DNA from: Variovorax paradoxus
GTDB taxonomy: Bacteria; Pseudomonadota; Gammaproteobacteria; Burkholderiales; Burkholderiaceae_C
NCBI RefSeq assembly: GCF_018614955.1
Contig: NZ_JAGGNV010000035.1
Coordinates: forward strand, 62,001 to 126,000
Length of the DNA: 64,000 nt
Direction: 5' to 3'
Shown one piece after another: positions 1 through 10,395 of the stretch. The translations under genes and the position numbers were made by a program. Under the pieces are notes generated by a model. The model was not told the origin of the DNA. It saw nothing but the letters and a program-made list of their open reading frames with translations, and searched no databases. Position 1 is the first letter of the stretch. Every line of letters starts with the position of its first letter.

Positions 1-1
1 C

Positions 2-1216
2 CAGAGCTTCTACTTCCTCGAGATGAACACGCGGCTGCAGGTGGAGCATCCGGTGACGGAGGCGATCACGGGGCTGGACCTGGTCGAACTCATGATCCGC
101 GTGGCCGCGGGCGAGAAGCTGCCGCTGGCGCAGGAAGAGGTACAGCGCAACGGCTGGGCCATCGAGTGCCGTATCAACGCCGAAGATCCGTTCCGCAATT
201 TCCTGCCGTCGACCGGACGGCTGGTGCGCTTCCAGCCGCCGAAGGAGACGCTGTTCGCCGCCGAGCGTCCGGCTTCGAGCGCCTACGGCGGCGTGCGGGT
301 CGACACCGGCGTCTATGACGGCGGCGAGATCCCGATGTTCTACGACTCGATGATCGCCAAGCTGATCGTGCACGGGCGCGACCGCAACCATGCGATCGCG
401 CTGATGCGCGAGGCGCTCAACGGCTTCGTGATCCGCGGCATCAGCAGCAACATCCCGTTCCAGGCCGCGCTGCTCGCGCATCCCAAGTTCGTGAGCGGCG
501 AATTCAACACCGGCTTTATCGCCGAGCACTACGGCAAGGGTTTCCATGCCGAGGACGTGCCGCACGACGATCCGGATTTCCTGGTCGCGCTGGCAGCCTA
601 CATGCACCGGCGCTACCGCGCGCGCGCCTCGGGCATCAGCGGGCAGCTCGAGGGGCACGGCGTGAAAGTGGGCGAGCAGTTCGTGGTCGTCGTGCTCGAC
701 GCTAAAGGGCAGCATGTGCACACGCCCGTCACGGTCACCGATTTCCAGGGGCGGACCGGCTCCAGTGCGGTCGCGGTGGGCGCCCACAGCTACAAGATCG
801 ACAGCCAGGCGCCGCTCGGCAGCGTCCGTGTCGAGGGCACGGTCAACAGCCGCGTGTTCACCGCGCAGGTGGCGCGCGGCGCCGGCAAGAATCCGCTGGC
901 GCTGCGCGTTGCGCACAACGGCACGCAGATCGAGGCGATGGTGCTCTCGCCGCTGGGGTCGCGCTTGTTGAAGCTCATGCCCTACAAGGCGCCGCCGGAT
1001 CTCAGCAAGTACCTGATGTCGCCGATGCCGGGCCTCCTGGTCGAGGTTTCGGTGCAGCCGGGCCAGCAGGTGCAGGCCGGCGAGAAGCTCGCGGTCATCG
1101 AAGCGATGAAGATGGAAAACGTGCTCTTCGCCACGCAGGACGGCGTGGTCGGCAGCATCTCGGCCGCCAAGGGCGAATCGCTCGCGGTCGATCAAGTGAT
1201 TCTGGAGTTTGCATGA
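2..1216 (+). CDS. pccA: Propionyl-CoA carboxylase, biotin-carboxylase/BCCP (alpha) subunit, 3' part
   Basis: The reading frame is open at the left edge (frame from base 2), so the N-terminal ATP-grasp half lies outside the window. What remains begins in the conserved biotin-carboxylase segment EMNTRLQVEHPVTE, continues through the carboxylase C-domain, then a BT-like linker region, and ends in a biotinyl domain with the EAMKMEN motif; the biotin-accepting lysine codon is 1109-1111. The subunit carboxylates its own biotin with ATP and bicarbonate for transfer to propionyl-CoA by a beta subunit. The BT-like segment and the ending LAVDQVILEF resemble PccA more than the short AccC/AccB pair, although acyl-CoA specificity cannot be read from this fragment. 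Its stop overlaps the bioB start (ATGA). Confidence 0.85.
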   Translation, partial: QSFYFLEMNTRLQVEHPVTEAITGLDLVELMIRVAAGEKLPLAQEEVQRNGWAIECRINAEDPFRNFLPSTGRLVRFQPPKETLFAAERPASSAYGGVRVDTGVYDGGEIPMFYDSMIAKLIVHGRDRNHAIALMREALNGFVIRGISSNIPFQAALLAHPKFVSGEFNTGFIAEHYGKGFHAEDVPHDDPDFLVALAAYMHRRYRARASGISGQLEGHGVKVGEQFVVVVLDAKGQHVHTPVTVTDFQGRTGSSAVAVGAHSYKIDSQAPLGSVRVEGTVNSRVFTAQVARGAGKNPLALRVAHNGTQIEAMVLSPLGSRLLKLMPYKAPPDLSKYLMSPMPGLLVEVSVQPGQQVQAGEKLAVIEAMKMENVLFATQDGVVGSISAAKGESLAVDQVILEFA

Positions 1217-2244
1217 TGGGTGCCAGCGATCTTTCGGCGGCGAAGGCCGTCACGCTTCATCGACCGGCCGCCAGGCTGGCGGTGCGCGGCCCGTGGTCGG
1301 TCGAGGCCGTGCAGGCCTTGCTCGACAAGCCCTTCAACGACCTTCTGTTCGAGGCGCAGACCGTGCATCGCGCGCACTTTCCCGAAGGCGATATCGAGCT
1401 GGCGACGCTGCTGTCGGTCAAGACCGGCGGCTGCCCGGAGAACTGCGGCTATTGCCCGCAATCGGCCGAGTTCGACACCGGCGTGAAGGCGCAGAAGCTG
1501 ATGGAGGTCGACGAGGTCGTGCGCGCTGCCCAGGCGGCCAAGGACGCCGGCGCCACGCGCTTTTGCATGGGCGCGGCCTGGCGCGCGCCCAAGGACCGCG
1601 ACGTCGAGAAGGTGGCGGTGCTGGTGGAAGCAGTCAAGGGCCTGGGCCTGCAGACCTGCGCCACGCTGGGCATGCTCGAGCCGCAGCATGCGAAGCAGCT
1701 CAAGGCCGCGGGCCTGGACTACTACAACCACAACCTCGACACCGCGCCCGAGTACTACGGCGACATCGTCGACACGCGCACCTACCAGGACCGGCTCGAC
1801 ACGCTGGCCCACGTGCGCGCCGCCGGCATCAGCGTGTGCTGCGGGGGCATCGTCGGCATGGGCGAGACGGCGGTGCATCGTGCGGGGCTGATCGCGCAGC
1901 TGGCCAACCTCGACCCCTACCCCGAATCGGTGCCGATCAACAGCCTGGTGCGCGTGCCTGGCACGCCGCTGGCCGATGCGGACCCCATCGACCCGTTGGA
2001 TTTCGTGCGCGTGATCGCCGTGGCCCGCATCACGATGCCCAAGGCGCGCGTGCGGCTTTCGGCCGGCCGGCAGCAACTGGGCGAGGCCGTGCAGGCGCTG
2101 TGCTTCCTGGCCGGTGCCAACTCGATCTTCTATGGCGACAAGCTGCTGGTGACCGGCAACCCGGACGTGGAAGCCGACGTGCAACTGCTGCGCAAGCTGG
2201 GGCTCGAGGCGCGGCGGACCAGCGAACAAGGAGCATGTGCATGA
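1213..2244 (+). CDS. bioB: Biotin synthase
   Basis: Radical-SAM enzyme that inserts sulfur into dethiobiotin, the last step of biotin synthesis. The radical SAM cysteines are C74, C78 and C81 (GGCPENCGYC). Further conserved cysteines for the second cluster are seen in FCMGAAW and CCGGIVGMGE, and the conserved arginine region MPKARVRLSAGR is present. The 343-residue length is normal. It overlaps the preceding biotin-dependent carboxylase gene by ATGA, so the enzyme that makes biotin is translationally coupled to a protein that carries it. The rest of the bio pathway (bioA, F, D) is not in the window. Confidence 0.96.
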   Translation: MMGASDLSAAKAVTLHRPAARLAVRGPWSVEAVQALLDKPFNDLLFEAQTVHRAHFPEGDIELATLLSVKTGGCPENCGYCPQSAEFDTGVKAQKLMEVDEVVRAAQAAKDAGATRFCMGAAWRAPKDRDVEKVAVLVEAVKGLGLQTCATLGMLEPQHAKQLKAAGLDYYNHNLDTAPEYYGDIVDTRTYQDRLDTLAHVRAAGISVCCGGIVGMGETAVHRAGLIAQLANLDPYPESVPINSLVRVPGTPLADADPIDPLDFVRVIAVARITMPKARVRLSAGRQQLGEAVQALCFLAGANSIFYGDKLLVTGNPDVEADVQLLRKLGLEARRTSEQGACA

Positions 2245-2717
2245 ACCGTCCTTTCAGGGTGCTCGGCGTCCAGCAGATCGCGATCGGCGGACCCGACAAG
2301 ACACGCCTGCAGAAGCTCTGGGTCGAAATGCTCGGCCTCGAAGTGACCGGCACCTTCAAGAGCGAGCGCGAGAACGTCGACGAGGACATCTGCGCGATCG
2401 GCAGCGGACCCTTCAAGGTCGAGGTCGATCTGATGCAGCCGCTCGATCCCGAGAAGAAGCCGGCCGTCCATGCCACGCCGCTCAACCACGTGGGCCTGTG
2501 GATCGACGATCTGCCGGCCGCCGTCGGATGGCTCGGCGCACAGGGCGTGCGCATCGCGCCGGGCGGCATCCGCAAGGGCGCGGCCGGTTTCGACATCTGT
2601 TTTCTGCACCCCAAGGGCAACGAAGAATTCCCGATCGCGGGCGAGGGCGTGCTGATCGAACTCGTGCAGGCACCGCCCGAGGTGGTGAAGGCTTTTGCGG
2701 CCTTGGCGGCGGGCTGA
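2241..2717 (+). CDS. VOC (glyoxalase/bleomycin-resistance fold) family protein
   Basis: A 158-residue single-domain protein of the vicinal oxygen chelate superfamily: paired beta-alpha-beta-beta-beta modules beginning VLGVQQIAIGG, with NHVGLWIDDL at the start of the second module and an acidic end FPIAGEGVLIELVQ that supplies a typical metal-binding Glu. Chosen start is the ATG at 2241, which has AAGGAG at 2228-2233 seven bases upstream; the ATG at 2235 is too close to that site. It overlaps the bioB stop by 4 bases. The pattern resembles lactoylglutathione lyase or methylmalonyl-CoA epimerase-like members. An epimerase would fit next to propionyl-CoA carboxylase, but this is inference. Confidence 0.85.
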   Translation: MNRPFRVLGVQQIAIGGPDKTRLQKLWVEMLGLEVTGTFKSERENVDEDICAIGSGPFKVEVDLMQPLDPEKKPAVHATPLNHVGLWIDDLPAAVGWLGAQGVRIAPGGIRKGAAGFDICFLHPKGNEEFPIAGEGVLIELVQAPPEVVKAFAALAAG

Positions 2718-2756
2718 GCGCTCAAGCGCCCGCGCAGAGCGGCAGGGCGCCGCGTC

Positions 2757-3377
2757 TCATGTCTTCTTGCTGTCGGCACGCGAAGCGGCCGTGGCGCGCG
2801 CGCGTGCCAGGGCGGCTTCGATCACCGCGCGCTTCCGGTCCGGCGCCGCTTCGGGCGCTTTCGCGACAGTGGGTTCGTCGTGCTTCTCGCGCCGCTTGCC
2901 GTGCGCTTCATAGCGCTTGCGTGCCTGATCCGCCTGTGCCTGCGACCACGCCTGCCAGCCGTTGCGCTCCGGCGTGGCCACTTCGAGCGAAATGCAGTCG
3001 ACCGGGCAGACCGGAATGCAGAGTTCGCAGCCGGTGCAGTGCGCTTCGATCACGGTGTGCATGCGCTTGTGGATGCCGAGGATCGCATCGGTCGGGCAGG
3101 CATCGAGGCACAGCGTGCAGCCGATGCACCAGGCTTCGTCGATCACGGCCAGGGCGCGAGGGCCTTCGCTGCCGAACTGCGGGTCGATCGGCCGCACCGG
3201 CTGGCCGGTGAGTTGCGACAGGCGCGCCACGCCTTCGGCGCCGCCCGGCGGGCATTGGTGGATGCCGGCACTGCCTTCTGCGATGGCTTGTGCGTACCCT
3301 GCGCAATCGGGATAGCCGCAGCGCGTGCACTGCGTTTGGGGCAGTGCGTCGAGGATGCGTGCGGCCAGCGCGTTCAC
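2757..3377 (-). CDS. rsxB: RnfB/RsxB-like ferredoxin, soluble orphan form
   Basis: Electron-transfer protein of the RnfB family, 206 residues. The N-terminal Fe4S4-type motif has C17, C20, C25 and C42 (QCTRCGYPDC...QCPPGG), followed by two bacterial ferredoxin motifs, CIGCTLCLDACP and CTGCELCIPVCP. The C-terminus is a charged, alanine-rich tail. The hydrophobic N-terminal anchor of canonical RnfB is missing and no other rnf/rsx genes are nearby, so it probably works as a soluble multi-cluster ferredoxin rather than as part of an Rnf complex. It lies 13 bases downstream of phaZ on the same strand and may be co-transcribed with it. Redox partner unknown. Confidence 0.85.
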   Translation of the reverse strand: MNALAARILDALPQTQCTRCGYPDCAGYAQAIAEGSAGIHQCPPGGAEGVARLSQLTGQPVRPIDPQFGSEGPRALAVIDEAWCIGCTLCLDACPTDAILGIHKRMHTVIEAHCTGCELCIPVCPVDCISLEVATPERNGWQAWSQAQADQARKRYEAHGKRREKHDEPTVAKAPEAAPDRKRAVIEAALARARATAASRADSKKT

Positions 3378-3390
3378 GGCCCCGCGGTCG

Positions 3391-4779
3391 TCAACGCGCA
3401 GCGCCGCGCGTCCGCCGCACCGGTGCGGACTTGCGCGCCACGGCGGGGCGCTTGGCCGCCGCAGCGGCCTTGACCGTGTCTTCGGCCGTGACGGTGGAAC
3501 GGCCGGCGCGCTTTTGCGGCTTGTCGTGCGCGGCGATGAAGGCCTTCACCTCGGGGTAGACCCGTTCGCGCCAGCGGCGGCCGCTGAAGATGCCGTAGTG
3601 TCCGGCGTCCTTGACTTCGTAGTGCTGCTGGTGATCGGCGGTGATGCCGGTGCACAAGTCGTGCGCGGCGCGGGTCTGGCCGGAGCCCGAGATGTCGTCC
3701 AGTTCGCCTTCGATGGTCAGGAGGCCGGTCGAATGGATGTCCTGCGGGCGTACGCGCTCGAGCACGCCTTCTGGGTTCTTCACTTCCCAGGTGCCGTCGA
3801 CGAGTTCGAACTTCTGGAACACGGTGCGGATGGTGTCGAGGTAGTAGTCCGCATCCATGTCGAGCACGGCGTTGTATTCGTCGTAGAACTTGCGATGCGC
3901 TTCGGCGCTCGCGTCATCGCCCTTGATCAGGTCCTTGAAATAGTCGTAGTGGCTGGTTGCATGGCGATCCGGATTCATCGCGACGAAGCCGGTGTGCTGC
4001 AGAAAGCCCGGGTACACGCGGCGGCCGACGCCCGGAAAGCCCTGCGGCACCCGATAGATCACGTTGTTCTCGAACCACTCGTAGCTCTTGTTCATCGCCA
4101 GGTTGTTGACGGCGGTGGGCGACTTGCGGGCATCGATGGGGCCGCCCATCATGGTCAGCGACAGCGGAACCTTCTCGCCGCGGCTGGCCATCAGCGACAC
4201 CGCGGCCAGCACCGGCACCGTGGGCTGGCAGACGCTGATCACGTGGCAGTGGCCGTACTCGGCCTCCAGGTGTCGGATGAACTCCTGGACGTAGTTGATG
4301 TAGTCGTCGAGGTGGAACTCGCCTTCGGACAGTGGGACGAGGCGGGCGTTGACCCAGTCGGTGATGTAGACCTTGTGGTCCTGCAGCAAGGTCCGCACGG
4401 TGTCGCGCAACAGCGTTGCGTAGTGCCCCGACAACGGCGCCACGATCAGCACCACGGGCTGGCTCTTGAGCGTCTGCAGCGTGTGCGGCTCGTCGGTGAA
4501 GCGCTTGAAGCGCCGCAGCTGGCAGAAGGGCTTCTCGATCTCGATGACTTCCTGGATCACCACATCATCGCCGTCGACCTTCACGGTCTTGATGTCGAAC
4601 TCGGGCTTCTCGTAGTCTTTGCCCAGGCGGTAGAGGAGGTCGTAGCCGGCAGCCATGCGCTGCGACAGCGGCGTCTGGCCGAAGACGGCGCCTTGGCCGT
4701 AGAGCTTGGAGGCAGCCTGCGCGAAGTCGGCAAACGGCTCCATCAGGGAGCGTTGTGCTTCGTAGAGTTGGTACAGCAT
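3391..4779 (-). CDS. phaZ: Intracellular polyhydroxybutyrate depolymerase
   Basis: Mobilises PHB granules by thiolysis or hydrolysis. The 462-residue product is of the PhaZ1 type: N-terminal MLYQLYEAQRSLMEPF, an alpha/beta-hydrolase core, and the lipase-box-like segment ISVCQPTVP where Cys184 replaces the usual serine, as in the Cupriavidus PhaZ1 enzyme. The C-terminal His region is KDAGHYGIFSGRRW, and a basic tail follows that could help granule binding. The ATG at 4779 is the natural start. The upstream gap holds an AATTGG/CCAATT dyad (4855-4871), so transcription may respond to a GntR-type regulator. Presence implies a PHB-storing organism. Confidence 0.95.
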   Translation of the reverse strand: MLYQLYEAQRSLMEPFADFAQAASKLYGQGAVFGQTPLSQRMAAGYDLLYRLGKDYEKPEFDIKTVKVDGDDVVIQEVIEIEKPFCQLRRFKRFTDEPHTLQTLKSQPVVLIVAPLSGHYATLLRDTVRTLLQDHKVYITDWVNARLVPLSEGEFHLDDYINYVQEFIRHLEAEYGHCHVISVCQPTVPVLAAVSLMASRGEKVPLSLTMMGGPIDARKSPTAVNNLAMNKSYEWFENNVIYRVPQGFPGVGRRVYPGFLQHTGFVAMNPDRHATSHYDYFKDLIKGDDASAEAHRKFYDEYNAVLDMDADYYLDTIRTVFQKFELVDGTWEVKNPEGVLERVRPQDIHSTGLLTIEGELDDISGSGQTRAAHDLCTGITADHQQHYEVKDAGHYGIFSGRRWRERVYPEVKAFIAAHDKPQKRAGRSTVTAEDTVKAAAAAKRPAVARKSAPVRRTRGAAR

Positions 4780-4854
4780 GAGGTCTGCGTGTTAGGGGAT
4801 GTTGCAATGCAATATATCAGCGGCGCAGACCAAATGCGCTAGGCACAAACACCC

Positions 4855-4871
4855 AATTGGTCTGGCCAATT
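4855..4871. promoter_or_regulatory. AATTGG-N5-CCAATT dyad, GntR/PdhR-like operator candidate
   Basis: A perfect 6-bp inverted repeat with a 5-bp centre (AATTGGTCTGGCCAATT), placed 75 bases upstream of the phaZ start and 5 bases beyond the aminotransferase stop codon. The layout is close to the ATTGGTnnnACCAAT operator known for PdhR-class GntR/FCD regulators. Binding is inferred from that resemblance only. Confidence 0.45.
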
Positions 4872-4875
4872 TGTA

Positions 4876-6072
4876 TCAGATGACCTTGGCGATGCTCTGG
4901 CAAACGTAGTCGATGTTCTTGCTGTTGAGCGCGGCCACGCACATGCGGCCGGTGTCGGTGCCGTAGACGCCGAACTCTTCGCGCAGACGCACCATCTGGT
5001 CCTTGCTGAGGCCCGAATAGCTGAACATGCCGATCTGGGTGGTGATGAAGCTCATGTCTTCCTTGACGCCGGCGGCCTTGAGGCCGTCGACCAGCTTCTG
5101 GCGCATCGCCTTGATGCGCACGCGCATCTCGCCGAGTTCCTTTTCCCACAGTGCGCGAAGTTCCGGCGTGCCGAGCACGGTCGCGACCACGGCGCCGCCG
5201 TGCGTCGGCGGGTTGCTGTAGTTGGTGCGGATCGCGATCTTGAGCTGGCTCAGCACGCGCGCGGCTTCTTCCTTGCTCTCGCACAGTACCGAGAGGGCGC
5301 CGACGCGTTCGCCATAGAGGCTGAAGCTCTTGGAGAAGGAGGTCGAGACGAAGAAGTCCAGGCCGGCAGCGACGAACTTGCCGATGGCGGTGCCGTCTTC
5401 CTGTATGCCGTAGCCGAAACCTTGGTAGGCCATGTCGAGGAAGGCCGCCAGCTTCCTCGACTTGACTGCCTCGACCACCTGGTCCCACTGGGCCGAAGTG
5501 ATGTCGTAGCCGGTCGGGTTGTGGCAGCAGGCGTGCAGCACGACGATGGTGCCGGCTGCCGCGGCGTTCAGCGCGCTCAGCATGCCGTCGAAGTCGATGC
5601 CGCGCTTGGCGGCGTCGTAGTAGGGATAGCTTTCGACCGGGAAGCCGGCGTTGGTGAACAGCGCGCGATGGTTTTCCCAGCTCGGGTCGCTGATCAGCAC
5701 CTTGGCATTGGGGTTGAGCTTCTTGAGGAAGTCGGCGCCGACCTTGAGGCCGCCGGTTCCGCCCAGGCCCTGGATGGTCGCGACGCGGCCGGACTTCACG
5801 GGCTCGCTGTCGGCACCGAACACCAGGCCCTTTACGGCGTTGTCGTATGCCGCGATGCCGTCGATCGGCAGGTAGCCGCGCGCGGTGGGTGTCTTGGTCA
5901 TGCTTTGTTCGACCGCCTGCACGCACTGCAGCAGGGGCAGTTTGCCGTTGTCGTCGTAGTAGACGCCGACGCCGAGATTGACCTTGTTGGGATTGCTGTC
6001 GGCGGCGAATTGCTCGTTGAGGCCCAGGATCGGGTCGCGCGGCGCCATCTCGACGGCGGTGAACATTGACAT
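4876..6072 (-). CDS. Aromatic-amino-acid/aspartate aminotransferase (class I)
   Basis: PLP-dependent fold-type I transaminase, 398 residues, of the AspC/TyrB subgroup: N-terminal MFTAVEMAPRDPILGLNE, substrate-loop NLGVGVYYDDNGKLP, HACCHNPTGYD, and the PLP lysine in STSFSKSFSLYGER. It moves amino groups between aspartate or aromatic amino acids and 2-oxoglutarate. Start set at the ATG at 6072 because AAAGGA lies 8 bases upstream; a longer frame from 6102 has no ribosome-binding site, and the ATG at 6066 is a second option. Divergent from uvrB across a 109-base gap. TyrB-like versus AspC-like specificity cannot be decided from sequence reading. Confidence 0.93.
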   Translation of the reverse strand: MSMFTAVEMAPRDPILGLNEQFAADSNPNKVNLGVGVYYDDNGKLPLLQCVQAVEQSMTKTPTARGYLPIDGIAAYDNAVKGLVFGADSEPVKSGRVATIQGLGGTGGLKVGADFLKKLNPNAKVLISDPSWENHRALFTNAGFPVESYPYYDAAKRGIDFDGMLSALNAAAAGTIVVLHACCHNPTGYDITSAQWDQVVEAVKSRKLAAFLDMAYQGFGYGIQEDGTAIGKFVAAGLDFFVSTSFSKSFSLYGERVGALSVLCESKEEAARVLSQLKIAIRTNYSNPPTHGGAVVATVLGTPELRALWEKELGEMRVRIKAMRQKLVDGLKAAGVKEDMSFITTQIGMFSYSGLSKDQMVRLREEFGVYGTDTGRMCVAALNSKNIDYVCQSIAKVI

Positions 6073-6181
6073 GGAAAGTCCTTTGGGGGGTGATCGATGC
6101 ACGGAACGCCGGATCAGCGTTTAAGCTTTCCGGTTGCCTTGAATTTTACCGGCCGCGCCACCAACTCCCAGGGTCCACGCC

Positions 6182-8314
<2,133 letters not shown>

Positions 8315-8322
8315 TCGCTCTC

Positions 8323-8357
8323 CCGGGCTTTCAATCGGGTTTACCCGAGCAGCCCGG
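8323..8357 (+). terminator. Stem-loop after uvrB
   Basis: Arms CCGGGCT (8323-8329) and AGCCCGG (8351-8357) enclose a second stem TCGGG/CCCGA (8335-8348) with a TTTA loop. It begins 9 bases after the uvrB stop and ends 13 bases before the iscR -10 box. There is no strong T-tract, so it may be a weak terminator, a 3'-end stabiliser, or part of the iscR upstream region. Confidence 0.5.
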
Positions 8358-8369
8358 AGGGCCTTCTGC

Positions 8370-8391
8370 TATACTTGAGCGAATTACTCAA
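8370..8391 (+). promoter_or_regulatory. isc promoter: -10 TATACT overlapped by an IscR-like dyad
   Basis: TATACT at 8370-8375 is a good -10 box with no convincing -35. Overlapping it is the dyad TTGAG-N7-CTCAA (8375-8391), matching the TTGAC...GTCAA layout of type 1 IscR sites. A repressor bound here would cover the start of transcription, which fits IscR autoregulation in response to Fe-S status. The expected start site is near 8382, giving a leader of about 150 bases before iscR. Confidence 0.6.
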
Positions 8392-8407
8392 CAAAACGAA
8401 CTTCGCG

Positions 8408-8515
8408 ATGAAGAACCGGCTCCTACCGACTGGATCACCAGCGGAAAGCGGGCCGGGAAGGGCGGAGACGGCGTCACCGAAGCCCACAACAGCCGCGGTG
8501 TCATTTCAACGGTAA
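8408..8515 (+). CDS. Possible 35-codon leader peptide upstream of iscR
   Basis: An ATG at 8408 opens a 35-codon frame ending TAA at 8513-8515, wholly inside the expected iscR leader and 19 bases before the iscR start. The peptide begins MKNRLLPTGSPAE and is rich in Pro, Ala, Thr and Ser. No Shine-Dalgarno sequence precedes it, and it contains no cysteine or other obvious sensing run. It may be chance; it is recorded because the leader is otherwise empty. Confidence 0.2.
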   Translation: MKNRLLPTGSPAESGPGRAETASPKPTTAAVSFQR

Positions 8516-8534
8516 GCACTCAAAGGAGCTTGCG

Positions 8535-9071
8535 ATGCGTCTCACTACCAAAGGCCGTTTTGCGGTCACAGCCATGATCGATCTGGCGCTGCGCCAGAAC
8601 ACCGGTCCCGTCACGCTGGCCGCGATCAGCCAGCGGCAGCAGATTTCCCTTTCGTACCTCGAGCAGCTGTTCGGCAAGCTGCGCCGCCACGAGCTGGTCG
8701 AGTCGACCCGCGGCCCTGGCGGCGGTTATTCGCTCGGCCGCAAGGCAGCGGATATCACCGTGGCCGACATCATTGTTTCCGTCGATGAGCCCATCGATGC
8801 GACGCAGTGCGGCGGCAAGGAAAACTGCCTGGGTGAAGCGGGCCGTTGCATGACCCATGAACTGTGGGCCTCGCTGAACCAGCGCATGGTCGAGTTCCTC
8901 GATTCCGTCACCCTGCAGAAGCTGGTGGACGACCAACTCGCCAAGGGCGTGCAGATCGAGAACAAGCCGGCGGTCAAGCGCGCGATTTCGAGCCAGCCGG
9001 TGGTCAAGCCGATCCGGGTCAACGCCCCGAATTCGGTGTTCGCACTGGGCAACGCCTTCGCCAAGTCGTGA
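8535..9071 (+). CDS. iscR: Fe-S cluster assembly transcription factor IscR
   Basis: Rrf2-family winged-helix regulator, 178 residues. HTH region about 26-60 (LAAISQRQQISLSYLEQLF), then the cluster-binding segment with C92, C98, C105 and nearby H108 (CGGKENCLGEAGRCMTHELW); spacing is one residue longer than in E. coli. With a [2Fe-2S] cluster it represses its own operon. AAAGGAG at 8522-8528 sits 6 bases from the ATG. First gene of the isc cluster, followed by iscS after 82 bases. The C-terminal 40 residues are longer than in E. coli and not conserved in function as far as I know. Confidence 0.97.
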   Translation: MRLTTKGRFAVTAMIDLALRQNTGPVTLAAISQRQQISLSYLEQLFGKLRRHELVESTRGPGGGYSLGRKAADITVADIIVSVDEPIDATQCGGKENCLGEAGRCMTHELWASLNQRMVEFLDSVTLQKLVDDQLAKGVQIENKPAVKRAISSQPVVKPIRVNAPNSVFALGNAFAKS

Positions 9072-9153
9072 TCTGGGGGCGCCTCGCGGGCGCCGCTCGA
9101 TCCGCTTTGACCCCGTTTCGACAAAGATAAACCCCCGCCAGCCTGAGCCAGCT

Positions 9154-10374
9154 ATGGACGTCACTCCCCATTTCCCGATCTATCTCGACTACGGCGCGAC
9201 GACGCCGGTCGATCCGCGCGTCGTCGATACGATGATTCCCTGGTTGCGCGAGCATTTCGGCAACCCGGCATCGCGCAGCCACGCCTGGGGCTGGGAAGCG
9301 GAAGAGGCCGTCGAGAAGGCGCGTGCCGAGGTGGCCGACCTGATCGGCGCCGACCCGCGCGAAATCGTCTGGACTTCGGGCGCCACCGAGTCGAACAACC
9401 TCGCGCTCAAGGGTGCGGCGCAGTTCTACAAGGGCAAGGGCAAGCACCTGATCACGGTCAAGACCGAGCACAAGGCCGTGCTCGACACCATGCGCGAACT
9501 CGAGCGCCAGGGCTTCGAAGTGAGCTACCTGGACGTGCAGGAGAACGGCCTGCTCGATCTCGATGTCTTCAAGGCCGCGATTCGCCCCGACACCATCCTT
9601 GCGAGCGTGATGTTCGTGAACAACGAGATCGGCGTGATCCAGGACGTGGTGACGCTCGGCAACATCTGCCGCGAAAAGGGCGTGATCTTCCACGTCGACG
9701 CGGCGCAGGCCACTGGCAAGGTCGAGATCGACGTCAAGAACCTGCCGATCGACCTCATGAGCCTGGCTTCGCACAAGACCTACGGCCCCAAGGGCATCGG
9801 TGCGCTGTACGTGCGCCGCAAGCCGCGCGTGCGGCTGGAAGCCCAGATGCACGGCGGCGGCCACGAGCGCGGCATGCGCTCGGGCACTTTGCCCACCCAC
9901 CAGATCGTCGGCATGGGCGAGGCTTTCCGCCTCGCCAAGCTCGAGATGAAGGAAGACATTGCCAAGGCGCGTGCCTTGCAGCAGCGCCTGCTCAACGGCC
10001 TGAAGGACGTCGAGCAGGTCTTCATCAACGGCGATCTCGATCATCGCGTGCCGCACAACCTCAACATGAGCTTCAACTATGTGGAGGGCGAGTCGCTGAT
10101 CATGGGCATCAAGGGCCTGGCGGTGTCGAGCGGTTCGGCCTGCACGTCGGCCAGCCTCGAGCCCAGCTATGTGCTGCGCGCGCTCGGCCGCAGCGACGAA
10201 CTCGCGCACAGCAGCCTGCGCATGACGATCGGCCGCTTCACCACCGCTGAAGAAATCGACTACGCGATCTCGACCATCAAGCACAACGTCGCCAAGCTCC
10301 GAGAGCTGAGCCCCCTGTGGGAAATGTTCCAGGACGGCATCGACATCAGCACGATCCAGTGGTCGGCGCATTGA
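9154..10374 (+). CDS. iscS: Cysteine desulfurase IscS
   Basis: PLP enzyme that takes sulfur from cysteine and passes it as persulfide to IscU and other acceptors. 406 residues, the usual size. The PLP lysine is in LASHKTYGPKG, and the mobile active-site cysteine is in SSGSACTSASLEPS. The group I (NifS/IscS) signature YLDYGATTPVDPRV is at the N-terminus. The RBS is weak; translation starts at the only suitable ATG before the fold. Second gene of the isc cluster. Confidence 0.98.
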   Translation: MDVTPHFPIYLDYGATTPVDPRVVDTMIPWLREHFGNPASRSHAWGWEAEEAVEKARAEVADLIGADPREIVWTSGATESNNLALKGAAQFYKGKGKHLITVKTEHKAVLDTMRELERQGFEVSYLDVQENGLLDLDVFKAAIRPDTILASVMFVNNEIGVIQDVVTLGNICREKGVIFHVDAAQATGKVEIDVKNLPIDLMSLASHKTYGPKGIGALYVRRKPRVRLEAQMHGGGHERGMRSGTLPTHQIVGMGEAFRLAKLEMKEDIAKARALQQRLLNGLKDVEQVFINGDLDHRVPHNLNMSFNYVEGESLIMGIKGLAVSSGSACTSASLEPSYVLRALGRSDELAHSSLRMTIGRFTTAEEIDYAISTIKHNVAKLRELSPLWEMFQDGIDISTIQWSAH

Positions 10375-10395
10375 ACAAGGACTGAGAGGTACACC

